In this document: positions 32,627 through 42,131 of the stretch, one piece after another
Layout: every line of letters begins with the position of its first letter
How positions within the stretch are numbered: the stretch's first letter is position 1
Notes under the pieces: generated by a model
The model's database searches: none
The model's input: only the letters and a program-made list of their open reading frames with translations
Told to the model about the DNA's origin: nothing
Made by a program: the position numbers and the translations under genes
Source of the DNA: Paenibacillus assamensis DSM 18201
GTDB lineage: Bacteria > Bacillota > Bacilli > Paenibacillales > Paenibacillaceae
DNA: 64,000 nt
NCBI RefSeq assembly: GCF_000422445.1
Contig: NZ_KE383839.1
Span: forward strand, 66,321-130,320
Direction of reading: 5' to 3'

Positions 32627-34090
32627 TTAATTCTTTGTTATGGAGTCAGACAAAAAATGATCAACCTTCGCGGCATATGCATCCTTATTCGTATACCCGT
32701 GATACAACCGGTTAGCCACTTTAATGGAATCGCCGAAAAAGAACCGTTCGTATAAGCTTTGGCGTCCGGCGAACGAGCTTGTGCTTAGTTCCCAGACGAG
32801 CCGGAATAGGCCTACATTCTGCTTTGCATCCAGTTTGATGCCCATCAAATAACGATTGATATCTTCGGCCACTTCAGATTCAAAATCTTGCTCGCTCGGA
32901 ATCATAATGATGCTGCTCGCGCCTAGCAGTTGTATGATTTCCATAATTCGGGGGAATAACTTTGGAAACAAGTAGTTAGCGGCATACAGTGGTCTGGAAT
33001 CCGGTAGCATTGAACCCCACTGATCGAGCCGTGCATTTGCTTCACAAGCGACTAGCAGCCCCTTTAGCGACTCTAGCGTGGCGATTACTTCCGCTGCTTT
33101 TTCAATAATATGGGTGTACGTACGTAAGCCTAACGTATCTATGATTAATTCAATTGTCCCGAGCAAAAATTCGGTCTTCGCAATAACGCGGCACAATACC
33201 TGGTGTCCTACATGCGTATGAAAATGGCTTTTTTCAAAAAAACTCCCCATTATCTGTGCATCTCCATACATAAATACTCGATCATGAGGTACAAGCACAT
33301 GATCAAGCACAACCAGCGTATCCATTTCCTCAAAGCGAGAGCTTAACGGATAATCGTACTGCGATGTTCCGGAGACGAAGCTTTCTCGGCAAATAAATTT
33401 GAGGCCAGGCAGATTGTTCGGAATAGCGAAACCGAAGGCATGGGGATTAACTCTATAAGTCGAAGGTAGTGGTGTCGGGTAGACTAATATTTCCTCAGCC
33501 GTAACCCCTTGCGTTGCGAGCAAAAACGCGCCATTCACGATCAAGCCTTCCTTCGTCTTTTCGACAACCGTCGGAGCATCTGGCAGCTCATGCGTTTTCA
33601 GTATAGCTCTCAACCTTGCCTTATGAGGCATGATGAAAGCGTGAGACAATGTAATGTCGTTCTCCCGGCAATATTCATAGTAAGCTTTCAAGTTTGCGGT
33701 ATACATTGGATCATGTTCGGACAACAGATCCGCTGCTGCGCCGAACGCCATTATCGTCGTATTCATATAATCCGGGGAACGGCCGAGGAATCCATGATGA
33801 ACGTCGGCCCAACGTCCGAACATGATTCTTCGTTTCTTTAGGTCTGCCTTCGACTTAGGAATGAGAAACGACATTCCAACCGGATCTCCTGTTGTCGGTG
33901 ATTCATAAGTCATACCCTTTTTTAATGTTGATTGACCTTGCATATCGTACAATTCAGCCTGAGTAGAGATAAGGCCGGCAAACGCAGGATGGCTCGACAC
34001 GGGGACGGTAACTTTATTTCCTTGGATCCAGACGCTGGCTTTCGATGCGTCGAGACGCTCGACATACTGCTTGCCGTCTTTTATTGGCAT
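32627..34090 (-). CDS. HpaB-family flavin-dependent 4-hydroxyphenylacetate 3-monooxygenase, oxygenase component
   Basis: A 487-residue protein of the HpaB/acyl-CoA dehydrogenase fold. Recognisable blocks are GDPVGMSFLIP, the GRSPDYMN block near residue 110, DVTLSHAFIMP-like sequence, LPSTYRVNPHAFGFAIP, and a C-terminal helical domain with SSSFAGRQSLYERFFFGD. Members hydroxylate phenols such as 4-hydroxyphenylacetate using FADH2 from a separate reductase. I chose ATG 34090 with AGGAG eight bases upstream; the longer frame to 34153 has no site and adds an unrelated tail. No HpaC-type reductase or catabolic operon is adjacent, so the substrate is uncertain. Confidence 0.85.
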   Translation of the reverse strand: MPIKDGKQYVERLDASKASVWIQGNKVTVPVSSHPAFAGLISTQAELYDMQGQSTLKKGMTYESPTTGDPVGMSFLIPKSKADLKKRRIMFGRWADVHHGFLGRSPDYMNTTIMAFGAAADLLSEHDPMYTANLKAYYEYCRENDITLSHAFIMPHKARLRAILKTHELPDAPTVVEKTKEGLIVNGAFLLATQGVTAEEILVYPTPLPSTYRVNPHAFGFAIPNNLPGLKFICRESFVSGTSQYDYPLSSRFEEMDTLVVLDHVLVPHDRVFMYGDAQIMGSFFEKSHFHTHVGHQVLCRVIAKTEFLLGTIELIIDTLGLRTYTHIIEKAAEVIATLESLKGLLVACEANARLDQWGSMLPDSRPLYAANYLFPKLFPRIMEIIQLLGASSIIMIPSEQDFESEVAEDINRYLMGIKLDAKQNVGLFRLVWELSTSSFAGRQSLYERFFFGDSIKVANRLYHGYTNKDAYAAKVDHFLSDSITKN

Positions 34091-34228
34091 ACAACCATCT
34101 CCTGAAACTTTTATAAATAGTGTACGCGGCTCACGATAATTGGATATGGGCACCTAATGATTTTTTGACTGCAGGTAGCTGGGTTAATAGGTACAACTAT
34201 CCACAAGCTTCGGAGACTCCAATAATAA

Positions 34229-34726
34229 AGAATATGTTGGCGGAATTCCGTAATCAACAATAATGCTGGAATATACGGATTCGGGTATACAGATGTCGGC
34301 TCTCAAGAGCCATTTCTATATAACGGAACAACCTATGTTCCAGAAGGTTACTTCTATGGTTACAATTCGAATAGTCTAATAAAAGATAATGTTGGTAACG
34401 AGTATTCGAACTATTTAACTTTAAGACTTCGTGGTGTTCATAAAGACAGCGATTGGCAGTTTGTGGAGTTCCCATTGAATGGGAAAGTGAAGACGCTCAA
34501 AAGTAAGATTGGTCTTACGGATCAATTCAAAAATACAAAGGCGGAATTAACTGTGACTATATCCGGTGATGATAAAGTTATCTACACAGAAAAATTAAAA
34601 GCAGGCGAGTTCCCAAAAGATTTAGAAATCAATCTGAAAAATGTTCTGAAATTGCAAGTTAAAGTACAGTCAACAGGTACATATGATTCTGAAATTGGAT
34701 TGTTCAATCCTGTATTTACAAAGTAA
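34229..34726 (+). pseudogene. 5'-truncated gene for a stalk-domain (copper-amine-oxidase N-like) surface protein
   Basis: An open frame with no start codon or RBS at its upstream end reads a typical stalk-domain tail, PFLYNGTTYVPEG, then about 130 residues ending in SEIGLFNPVFTK, similar to C-terminal domains that follow such repeats. The signal peptide and domain start are missing; a TAA at 34226 closes the frame upstream. The only in-frame start inside it (GTG 34463) has no ribosome site. I call it a broken secreted protein gene rather than a small intact one. Confidence 0.6.
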
Positions 34727-34898
34727 TATAACTTTAAACAGGTCGCCATTTCTGTAGAATCGTCTGTGCTACCAAACATTCAATAGAAAAGGGCGACCTT
34801 ATGAAAAGATCTACCATGTTCCAAGTTATGCTTCAGTTTTTATTATCTGAAGAACTAGTCGAGTGAATGACAGTTATTCAACATTTTTCTCTATTTCT

Positions 34899-35711
34899 TT
34901 ATCCATTCGTTCTCGGCTTGTATTCCAAATAAGCTTCTTCAATATGCATTTGGCAAAGCGGAACATTTTCGATGATTGCTTTTCGTTTTGCCTTTAAAAC
35001 AATTTGTTCTATATCAGCAAAGCTGCAACCGGCAAGTAAACTAATTGCGGTCTTGTGAAGTGAACTCTTCTCATGCTCAAAATTATTAATGAGCATATGT
35101 ATAAATTCACTTCTTCCAGCATCATCTGGCATGCTGTAAGTCAATTTGGTATCAAACCGACGCCATATCGCTTGATCCAATTCTTCCTCTAGATTAGTGG
35201 CCGCGATAAAGACACTGTTTCCTTCAAATTCATCTAGGCATTGTAACAAAGTATTAACGACTCTTGCCATTTCCTTAACTTCATCGTTACTATCTCTCGT
35301 TCTGCCAATCGCATCGAATTCGTCTAAGAACAAGACGCAAGGTGTTAGTTGCGCGTAATCAAAAATTTTACGGATATTGCTGCCTGTTTCGCCTAAATGA
35401 CTATGAATAATCGCATCAAGCCTCACTAAAATTAGTGGCAGATCCAATTGCTTGGCAATATAAAAGGCTGTTAGTGTTTTGCCTGTTCCCGGTGGTCCGA
35501 ACATGACAACTTTGTTGGGGATCGGTACATCATGACTTTCGAACCTCTCCTTCATTCCAATAATCGTAATAAACTCATCTACAATTTGTCGATTGGTCGG
35601 TGTAAGAACGATACGCTTTACTTTTTTTTCGCATTCTTTAGTTGTATAACATCTTGCCATATCTGTGCCTTTGGATCGCGGAAGCCGCAATTTGGCATTG
35701 TTTTTATTCAT
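34899..35711 (-). CDS. Orphan AAA+ ATPase (FtsH/Vps4-like module)
   Basis: A 270-residue AAA domain with little else. Walker A GPPGTGKT is at about residues 71-78, Walker B VLFLDEFDAIGR near 126, sensor-1 AATN near 170, arginine-finger-like RRFD near 183, and a C-terminal small helical domain. There is no membrane helix or protease domain. Similar stand-alone ATPases are often paired with a subtilisin-like protease, but none is present here. AAGGAG lies ten bases before ATG 35711. It may act as a remodelling ATPase; the partner is unknown. Confidence 0.75.
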   Translation of the reverse strand: MNKNNAKLRLPRSKGTDMARCYTTKECEKKVKRIVLTPTNRQIVDEFITIIGMKERFESHDVPIPNKVVMFGPPGTGKTLTAFYIAKQLDLPLILVRLDAIIHSHLGETGSNIRKIFDYAQLTPCVLFLDEFDAIGRTRDSNDEVKEMARVVNTLLQCLDEFEGNSVFIAATNLEEELDQAIWRRFDTKLTYSMPDDAGRSEFIHMLINNFEHEKSSLHKTAISLLAGCSFADIEQIVLKAKRKAIIENVPLCQMHIEEAYLEYKPRTNG

Positions 35712-35794
35712 GTAAACAAACTCCTTTATTCATCCATGCCGCCTCAATTGTGTGCCGGTACCTTCACTTCATCAGGATTCATTCGGGGACAGAA

Positions 35795-35813
35795 GGATCT
35801 AGTCACTAGATCC
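35795..35813. repeat. Perfect 9-1-9 palindrome between GTPase and AAA genes
   Basis: GGATCTAGT-C-ACTAGATCC, 17 bp downstream of the GTPase stop on the minus strand. It has no T tract, so it is a weak terminator candidate; a protein site is equally possible. Confidence 0.45.
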
Positions 35814-35829
35814 CCACTGTAAATCCATT

Positions 35830-37029
35830 CTAGACTTCTTGCAGCCAAGGTAGTGGATTATTGAACTTACTCCAGTCCTGCCTCATTTCTTCTTCGGTTA
35901 GCTGGCAACGTCCTAGTCTGTTTTCGATTTCACTCTGGTTCATATCGATGCCGATAAATACAACCTCTGTCATCCGATCTCCCCATTGATCATCCCAATG
36001 CTCCATCATTTCTGGCTCGTTTGCCAATACTTCACCCTGCTCCTCCTTCGACATAGCCGCAAGCCAATATCCCGCAGGGGAAAATTGGATGGATGGACCG
36101 GCCTGGCTTAACGTTGCCGCCATATCGTCGAGTGTAGCAATCCATACCAGTCCCTTTGCCCGCATTACTTCCTCTGGCCAATTGCTAAAGAAGTTGCTGA
36201 GCCGCTCCGGATGGAAGGGGATTCTGCTGCGATACACGAATGAACCGATCCCGTATTCCTCTGTTTCCGGAGTGTGGTCTTTCTTGTTGAGCTCCGAAAT
36301 CCACCCTGAGGACATGTTTGTCTTTTCAAAATCAAACAAACCTGTATTCAAAATCTCTTTAATATCTACAACTCCGTTTACTGTGCGAATCAGTTTTGCC
36401 GTAGGCTGAAGCTTTCTCAACACCGCCTCTAGCTTAATCAATTCTTTCTCTTCTACCAGGTCACATTTGTTCAGCAACAACACATCACAGGTCTCGATCT
36501 GATCGATTAGAAGATCCGCAATATCCCTATAGTCATCTTCTTCGACTGCCTGATTACGATCTAGCAAGCTTTCTCCTGATGCAAAATCGTGCCAGAAACG
36601 GTTGGCATCGACAACAGTAACCATCGTATCCAGCCGAGTAACTGAAGTTAAATCTATACCTGTATCGGGGTAGGCATACGTAAACGTTTGTGCCACCGGA
36701 ACAGGCTCGCTGATTCCAGAGGATTCAATCAAGATGTAATCGAATTTTCCTTCATCGATCAGCTTTTGCACCTCGCTCAGCAAATCGTCCCGCAACGTAC
36801 AGCAAATACATCCGTTCGACATTTCTACCAGCTTTTCTTCTGTTCTTGATAAGGTATTTCCGGATCTTATCAAGTTGGCATCGACATTGACCTCACTCAT
36901 GTCATTCACGATCACCGCAACTTTTAAACCTTCCTTGTTATGCAGTACATAATTCAGCAAAGTAGTTTTTCCGGAACCCAAATAACCGCTCAGAACTGTG
37001 ATCGGTATTTTTTTTGACGTTTGCTCCAT
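35830..37029 (-). CDS. zagA: Zinc-responsive COG0523 GTPase (YciC/ZagA-like metallochaperone)
   Basis: A 399-residue CobW/COG0523 protein. The Walker A loop GYLGSGKTTLL is at about residues 15-25, the metal site CICC in SNGCICCTLRDD near 74, the Walker B-like ILIESSGISEP, then the NKCDLV G4 motif. The C-terminal CobW domain is complete. It is thought to deliver zinc to client enzymes when zinc is scarce. A perfect Zur box overlaps its predicted transcription start, so zinc starvation should induce it. AGGAGG precedes ATG 37029. A decayed copy of its first 100 bp lies at 19904-20005. Confidence 0.88.
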   Translation of the reverse strand: MEQTSKKIPITVLSGYLGSGKTTLLNYVLHNKEGLKVAVIVNDMSEVNVDANLIRSGNTLSRTEEKLVEMSNGCICCTLRDDLLSEVQKLIDEGKFDYILIESSGISEPVPVAQTFTYAYPDTGIDLTSVTRLDTMVTVVDANRFWHDFASGESLLDRNQAVEEDDYRDIADLLIDQIETCDVLLLNKCDLVEEKELIKLEAVLRKLQPTAKLIRTVNGVVDIKEILNTGLFDFEKTNMSSGWISELNKKDHTPETEEYGIGSFVYRSRIPFHPERLSNFFSNWPEEVMRAKGLVWIATLDDMAATLSQAGPSIQFSPAGYWLAAMSKEEQGEVLANEPEMMEHWDDQWGDRMTEVVFIGIDMNQSEIENRLGRCQLTEEEMRQDWSKFNNPLPWLQEV

Positions 37030-37138
37030 TAATTCATATACCTCCTAGCGTGTTTCACGGTGCAGTGTGTATTTTCTCAGTCTTGGACAATATTTACGCA
37101 ATTCCATCCGTTCGGGATGTATCTTCTCACTTTCTTAT

Positions 37139-37153
37139 TCGTAATAATTACGA
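37139..37153. promoter_or_regulatory. Zur box
   Basis: TCGTAAT-A-ATTACGA is a perfect 7-1-7 inverted repeat identical in form to the Bacillus Zur consensus. It lies just downstream of the GTPase promoter -10 (minus strand). Confidence 0.85.
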
Positions 37154-37160
37154 TTTACAC

Positions 37161-37189
37161 ATTGTACACATTCATTTTCACACTGTCAA
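37161..37189 (-). promoter_or_regulatory. Sigma-A promoter of the ZagA-like gene
   Basis: On the minus strand: TTGACA (37189-37184), 17-bp spacer, TACAAT (37166-37161). The expected start, near 37154, abuts the Zur box. Confidence 0.75.
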
Positions 37190-37265
37190 CCGATAGCGAT
37201 ATAGGAATGCACCGACGTAGCAGTGCTCTATAGTATTGTTGAGAACTCCGTGTTAATGATTTGTT

Positions 37266-37294
37266 TTGTTCATTTTCTGTGAAAATTATATAAT
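37266..37294 (+). promoter_or_regulatory. Candidate promoter of selO
   Basis: TTGTTC (37266-37271), 17 bp, TATAAT (37289-37294). A leader of about 210 nt with no obvious hairpin-terminator follows; the rest of 37200-37510 holds nothing I recognise. Confidence 0.55.
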
Positions 37295-37510
37295 GAGGTT
37301 CAATAGCTCATGTATGTCATAGCTGCGAACATGTAGATGAACACCATCAAAAGCGTATAATAAAGGGACGGCAGCAAACACTAACTCAACTTACAAGCGT
37401 TGATAACTACTAAAGAAACACATGTTATATACGAAGCCGAGCATTACATAGACCAAGGATTACACAAAAGAAACTCATCTACATAAGCCACAATCGATAA
37501 AGGAGATACG

Positions 37511-38983
37511 ATGATAGAGAACAACGAAATGATAGAGCCAGGCTGGAAGTTCGATAACAGTTACGTACGCCTCCCGCAACTATTTTTTACAGAGCAACAA
37601 CCTACGCCTGTGCATGCTCCGGAAATGATTATATTCAACACTCCGCTGGCACAGTCTTTAGGATTGAGCGCAAATACGTTGAACACCGAAGAGGGACTGG
37701 CCGTATTTGCTGGCAATCACGTTCCTGTCGGAGCTGTGCCATTGGCTCAAGCTTATGCGGGCCATCAATTTGGATATTTTAATAGATTAGGGGATGGGCG
37801 TGCGCTGCTTATAGGAGAACACATTACGCCTCATGGTGAGCGATTTGATATACAGCTGAAAGGCTCCGGTCGAACACCTTATTCTCGCGGAGGGGATGGG
37901 CGAGCAGCACTTGGACCGATGCTTCGCGAGTATATCATTAGTGAAGCGATGCATGCACTGGGGATTGCTACTACTCGCAGTCTAGCGGTAGTTACTACGG
38001 GAGAGTCTATCTACCGCGAAACGGAGTTGCCAGGCGCAGTGTTGACTCGCATAGGTGCCAGTCATATCCGTGTGGGTACGTTTCAATTTGCAGCCCAATT
38101 TGGAACGGTTGAGGATATTCGTGCGCTGGCCGATTATAGCATTCAAAGACACTATCCGGGCATTTACGACCATGAAAACCGCTATCTGGCGCTGTTGCAT
38201 GAAGTAATAAAGCGTCAGGCTGCACTAATTGCAAAATGGCAGCTCGTTGGCTTTATACACGGGGTAATGAATACGGATAACATGGCGATTAGCGGTGAAA
38301 CGATTGATTATGGTCCGTGTGCGTTTATGGATCGCTATGATCCAGCTACGGTGTTCAGTTCAATCGACAGGGACGGTCGCTACGCTTACGGCAATCAGCC
38401 TCGTATTGGTGCATGGAATTTAGCAAGATTGGCGGAAGCACTGCTGCCGCTTATTCACGAAGATGAAGAGCAGGCGGTAGCAATGGCAGAAGATGCAATT
38501 GCAGACTTTATCGAGCTGTATCATGTAAATTGGCTTGAGGGTATGCGAGCGAAGTTGGGAATTTTTAATGAGGAATTAGAGGATTCCTCCCTAGTTGAAG
38601 GTCTTCTCAGCATGATGAAAAAGTACGACGCCGATTATACGAATACGTTTCGGGCATTAACGTTGGATCAACGAGAAGCTACGGCGTTGTTTGACTCAGT
38701 GGAATATGCAGAGTGGCATGAACGTTGGCAAGCGAGATTGGGCAGACAGAAGCAATCGATTACGGATTCGCAGCAATTAATGAAGAACAGCAATCCTGCA
38801 ATCATTCCACGAAATCATCGTGTGGAGGAGGCTTTGGAAGCCGCGGAAAAAGGGGATCTCACAGTTATGGAGCGACTGTTGCATGTTCTGGCGAATCCTT
38901 TTACGTATTCGGAAGAGCAAGTTGAGTATATTTCGCCACCTCCAGCAGATGCCTGTCCTTATCAAACGTTCTGTGGTACGTAA
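37511..38983 (+). CDS. selO: SelO/YdiU protein adenylyltransferase (pseudokinase)
   Basis: A 490-residue UPF0061 protein. The glycine-rich stretch [34 protein letters not shown] and the NTDN-type motif [23 protein letters not shown] are intact. SelO transfers AMP from ATP to Ser/Thr/Tyr of proteins and acts in redox homeostasis. The extreme C-terminus is CPYQTFCGT: the position that is selenocysteine in many eukaryotic and some bacterial SelO proteins is an ordinary Cys here, as is common in bacteria. AAAGGAG precedes ATG 37511. It is followed by a GNAT gene 45 bp on, possibly co-transcribed. Confidence 0.92.
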   Translation: MIENNEMIEPGWKFDNSYVRLPQLFFTEQQPTPVHAPEMIIFNTPLAQSLGLSANTLNTEEGLAVFAGNHVPVGAVPLAQAYAGHQFGYFNRLGDGRALLIGEHITPHGERFDIQLKGSGRTPYSRGGDGRAALGPMLREYIISEAMHALGIATTRSLAVVTTGESIYRETELPGAVLTRIGASHIRVGTFQFAAQFGTVEDIRALADYSIQRHYPGIYDHENRYLALLHEVIKRQAALIAKWQLVGFIHGVMNTDNMAISGETIDYGPCAFMDRYDPATVFSSIDRDGRYAYGNQPRIGAWNLARLAEALLPLIHEDEEQAVAMAEDAIADFIELYHVNWLEGMRAKLGIFNEELEDSSLVEGLLSMMKKYDADYTNTFRALTLDQREATALFDSVEYAEWHERWQARLGRQKQSITDSQQLMKNSNPAIIPRNHRVEEALEAAEKGDLTVMERLLHVLANPFTYSEEQVEYISPPPADACPYQTFCGT

Positions 38984-39028
38984 ATCGTAGACACGGAGCA
39001 TTATCATTAGTCAATGAGGAGAAACATA

Positions 39029-39481
39029 ATGGAAATACGTAAGCTACATGCTCATGAACCTGCTCCTATGGACTTGCTGCTGCTAGCAGATCCTTCTGAA
39101 TCGATCGTGACAGAATATGTACAGCGAGGGCAATGTCATGTTGTTGAAATAGAAGGCAGCATCGTGGCTGTTTATGTGCTGCTGCCTACAAGACCAGAAA
39201 CGGTAGAGTTGGTAAATGTGGCAGTACACGAGGATCTGCACGGACAAGGAATAGGGAAGCAGGTCGTTAATCACGCGATTGTTCAAGCTAGACAGCAAGG
39301 CTATAAGACAATTGAGATCGGCACAGGCAATTCAAGTGTAGGACAATTAGCGTTATATCAAAAATGTGGATTCCGAATTGTTGGTGTGGATATTGACTTC
39401 TTTGTGAGAAACTATCCTGAGGAGATTATTGAAAATGGGATTCTATGCAGGGATATGATACGTATGAGCCAAGATTTATAG
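39029..39481 (+). CDS. GNAT-family N-acetyltransferase
   Basis: A 150-residue single GNAT domain. Motif A is VHEDLHGQGIGKQVVNHAI (acetyl-CoA pyrophosphate loop) at about residues 70-88, with LYQKCGFRIVGVD at motif B. It resembles small-molecule or protein N-acetyltransferases of the AAC/RimI-like type, substrate unknown. GAGGAG precedes ATG 39029; the ATG five codons earlier overlaps that site. It follows selO closely and ends at a terminator. Confidence 0.85.
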   Translation: MEIRKLHAHEPAPMDLLLLADPSESIVTEYVQRGQCHVVEIEGSIVAVYVLLPTRPETVELVNVAVHEDLHGQGIGKQVVNHAIVQARQQGYKTIEIGTGNSSVGQLALYQKCGFRIVGVDIDFFVRNYPEEIIENGILCRDMIRMSQDL

Positions 39482-39517
39482 TTGTATAAGCTGATAAAAT
39501 GAATAATGACAAGGTTG

Positions 39518-39557
39518 CGGCCGCTGCTCAGTATATTGCTGGGAGCGGTCGTTTTTC
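39518..39557 (+). terminator. Terminator after selO-GNAT
   Basis: CGGCCGCT pairs with AGCGGTCG (one G-T) over an 18-nt loop and is followed by TTTTT. Confidence 0.65.
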
Positions 39558-39752
39558 GTTATACACATATAAGCACCCGAGGTGGAATGCCACTTCGTAT
39601 TTCGGAAATATTTTACACAAAATCAACATTCCGTTGACAATACATTAATATATTCAAGTTACTATATATCAGTACTTAAACATATGAGCTAATAAACCGA
39701 TATAAGAGATATCGAATATGCTGTTTGAACCTCAAGGGAGCTAATCGCCACA

Positions 39753-40250
39753 ATGAATCAACATCCACGTAAAAAAAACATGGTTATGGAACAATTGATA
39801 CATAAGGAAGATAAGGGACTCGTGTTAGAAATCCCATTCAACATGTCGTCTGCTACAGAACGACTTCATATAGAGATAAAGGTAGAGGCGCTGGGAGAGG
39901 GAGCCAGCGTAATAGATTTGGGCTTCCAGGATGCGGACGGTATGCGCGGTTGGAGTGGAGGGACAGATATTGCTTTCCAATTAGGAAGGGGTGTGCCAAC
40001 TAGAAGCTATGAATCCCCGGAACTAGAGACCGAGATAGAATGGTCGGTGCTGCTATACGCTAATGAAGTGCCGCAAGCAGGATGCCGTGTGACCCTACAT
40101 CTAACTTGTCATCTGATGGCTCCTTGTAGGCACAAAGATAACAAGTACAGTGATTATTTCCCCAATATTGAGAAGAATTTGAATAGAAACTTTGACATCA
40201 GCACAAGTCCAAGCTGCACTTTGAGTGAATTAGCTCGTTTGAAGGATTAA
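39753..40250 (+). CDS. Hypothetical protein resembling the N-terminal domain of PHP-type phosphoesterases
   Basis: A 165-residue protein without signal peptide. The middle (FQDADGMRGWSGGTDIAFQL followed by VPTRSYESPEL and EWSVLLYANEVPQAGC) recalls the beta-sandwich domain that precedes the PHP metal-hydrolase domain in CehA-like proteins (FRGWSG block). No PHP histidines follow: the last 40 residues are unrelated. It could therefore be a truncated gene or a free-standing binding domain. GGGAG lies 13 bases before ATG 39753, a rather long spacing; the ATGs at 39780 and 39786 are alternatives. Confidence 0.45.
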   Translation: MNQHPRKKNMVMEQLIHKEDKGLVLEIPFNMSSATERLHIEIKVEALGEGASVIDLGFQDADGMRGWSGGTDIAFQLGRGVPTRSYESPELETEIEWSVLLYANEVPQAGCRVTLHLTCHLMAPCRHKDNKYSDYFPNIEKNLNRNFDISTSPSCTLSELARLKD

Positions 40251-40554
40251 TTTTACAGGAAGTAACAGAAATGAATAGGAATTAAGGCGAGTGTAAAAAG
40301 ATGAAACTTAGGGTGTTTGAAGTGTATGGAAAAGGCAATCAGAACAGTGATGTTATCGATAAACACTCTCCTTTTGTTCTGAATGGAAGGCGTTAGGTGC
40401 AGGCTCTATGTCTAGTTGGAATTTGAAAGGTATTCGTCTAATGTTTTGTACTTAACAGTTGTATGAGAGTATGATGGCATAATTAAACCAATTGTAGGTC
40501 AAATTATGTGGGTACGATCACGGATAGAATGCCGACTCAAAGGAGATTACACAC
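40251..40554. other. Gene-free interval of about 300 bp
   Basis: It contains only a 31-codon frame from ATG 40301 with no convincing ribosome site. I see no terminator or strong promoter. Confidence 0.5.
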
Positions 40555-40917
40555 ATGACAAATACCAAAGCAGTCATACAGGTACAGGCTTTTATTAAAT
40601 CAGTTGAGAACGATGTGACGACAAATGGCTATGCCCAACATTATCTTAGACTTCACGAAGTTGTCGTTATGCATGCGGAAGGCATTAAAGTAGCAGACAT
40701 TAACAAAGAAATCACCGCTTTCATTCGCTATGGTGATGAGCATAGTTTTCCCGAGCCGATAACGGGCTTAGCGGCAGGGCAATCGCTTGAAATCAAAGGC
40801 GTTTATTTGGATAAAAATACGCTAGATCCAATTGTCGGAAGTCCAGATGATGCGGTGTTGTATTATGCACATCGTCCAGTAGGCTATGTTGTGTATGGCG
40901 GGAAACGCTACGAATAA
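40555..40917 (+). CDS. Conserved-looking hypothetical protein, 120 aa
   Basis: A soluble, probably beta-rich 120-residue protein (QVQAFIKSVENDV, AFIRYGDEHSFPEPI, GQSLEIKGVYLD, HRPVGYVVYGGKRYE). The alternating pattern and length could fit an OB-like barrel, but I do not recognise the family. AAAGGAG is 9 bases before ATG 40555. It is monocistronic and closed by a terminator 40 bp after the stop. Confidence 0.65.
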   Translation: MTNTKAVIQVQAFIKSVENDVTTNGYAQHYLRLHEVVVMHAEGIKVADINKEITAFIRYGDEHSFPEPITGLAAGQSLEIKGVYLDKNTLDPIVGSPDDAVLYYAHRPVGYVVYGGKRYE

Positions 40918-40954
40918 GACAGCTAATGAGGAAGTACATAGTATCGTGCAAATA

Positions 40955-40992
40955 AAACAGCCTGCCTCCTCTTCGAGGATAGCAGGCTGTTT
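40955..40992. terminator. Bidirectional terminator
   Basis: AAACAGCCTGC pairs with GCAGGCTGTTT over a 16-nt loop, between the 120-aa gene and the convergent metalloprotease gene. Confidence 0.8.
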
Positions 40993-41027
40993 CATTTGCA
41001 CATTTCGAATAAGATTGTTGTATATAT

Positions 41028-42008
41028 TTACAGAAGCAGCTCTTTGGAATCAGGAGAACTAGGTGAGGACAAGAAAGATGATCTCGGGCCTTGCAAGCAA
41101 GCGTGCATACGCTCTACCTGTTCGTCCGTAAACATAACCATGGCTGAATCATTTACGTAGTCCATAAAGTTCATGAACATGTCTCCATCCGGGCCATTCG
41201 TACAGGAGATCTGAGGGAAGCTTGGAGTGCCAAAGTTAGGTCCGTCTTGATTGGGCGTATCATCGACATGATCGGTACCTGTACATTCGGTGCCCGGTTC
41301 CATACCGTCATCTCCCCATATATGACGAAGATCGAGCCAATGCCCCACTTCATGAGTGAGGGTTCTACCTAGATTAAAAGGTGCTTCTGCGGTCCCCGTT
41401 GTACCAAATGCTTGATACGTAACGACAACACCATCCGTATGAGCTGGTCCTCCTGGAAATTGAGCGTATCCAAGTATACCGAAGTCTAACACACATACCC
41501 AAATGTTCAAGTACTGATCGGTTGGCCAAGCATCAATCCCGCCTGCTGCGGTTATTTTACAATCATCATTCGGTGAAAAGGCGGTTATGGCCGTTTGCGT
41601 TCGAGTGATCCCTGTCGTAGGAAGTCCTTCTGGATCCACGGTCGCTAAATAAAACTCAATGTCAGCATCTTCTGCGGTATCCTCCCAGACAGGCGGAACT
41701 TGAGAAATATCTGGGTTTTGTTTACGGAAATCTTGATTGAGCACAATCATTTGGCTAGCAATCTGTTCGTCTGAAATGTTCTGTTCTGGCTTATTCCAGA
41801 GTACATGTACAACAACAGGGATGCTTATCACATCACGTTGCCCGACACGCGCAAGCATGACATTTTGCCGGTAACCAGCTTCAATCCGTTGACGTTCTTG
41901 TGCATAATGCTCAGACTGTGCTAATAGTTGCTGATGGACATGTAAGGTAGCGCATGTTCTCCTTAACGGCAGGTCTGTTGTTGGAAGTTTAGCTTGTGGT
42001 TCGTTCAT
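41028..42008 (-). CDS. M43-family zinc metalloprotease (pappalysin/cytophagalysin type)
   Basis: A 326-residue metzincin. The zinc motif HEVGHWLDLRHIWGD (HExxHxxGxxH with D for G) is at about residues 218-232. Conserved cysteines follow in CTGTDHVDDTPNQ and SCTNGPDGDMFMNFMDYV, which contains the Met-turn. There is no signal peptide, although relatives are usually secreted. Either export is non-classical or the protein acts inside the cell or spore. AAGGGATAGGT precedes the ATG. It has its own promoter with an operator-like repeat at the start point. Confidence 0.85.
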   Translation of the reverse strand: MNEPQAKLPTTDLPLRRTCATLHVHQQLLAQSEHYAQERQRIEAGYRQNVMLARVGQRDVISIPVVVHVLWNKPEQNISDEQIASQMIVLNQDFRKQNPDISQVPPVWEDTAEDADIEFYLATVDPEGLPTTGITRTQTAITAFSPNDDCKITAAGGIDAWPTDQYLNIWVCVLDFGILGYAQFPGGPAHTDGVVVTYQAFGTTGTAEAPFNLGRTLTHEVGHWLDLRHIWGDDGMEPGTECTGTDHVDDTPNQDGPNFGTPSFPQISCTNGPDGDMFMNFMDYVNDSAMVMFTDEQVERMHACLQGPRSSFLSSPSSPDSKELLL

Positions 42009-42131
42009 ACCTATCCCTTCTTTCCATTGAAATGTGGAGATAAAGAAGATAGTAATGACAATAGATGTTGGACTAGAGCTACTAGACGCCTCAGGAATCA
42101 GTCAATGGGTGGATGATGTTGGTTAACATCT

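Noticed and set aside
34740-34800. AGGTCGCC/GGCGACCT inverted repeat with a long loop
   Set aside because: The loop of about 45 nt and the lack of a T tract make a terminator doubtful, and no transposase or target duplication supports an insertion element.
34899-35711. AAA ATPase plus subtilisin-like protease pair
   Set aside because: No S8 protease gene lies next to the ATPase on either side.
40301-40396. 31-codon ORF (MKLRVFEVYG...)
   Set aside because: It has no convincing ribosome site, no recognisable motif and no neighbour support.
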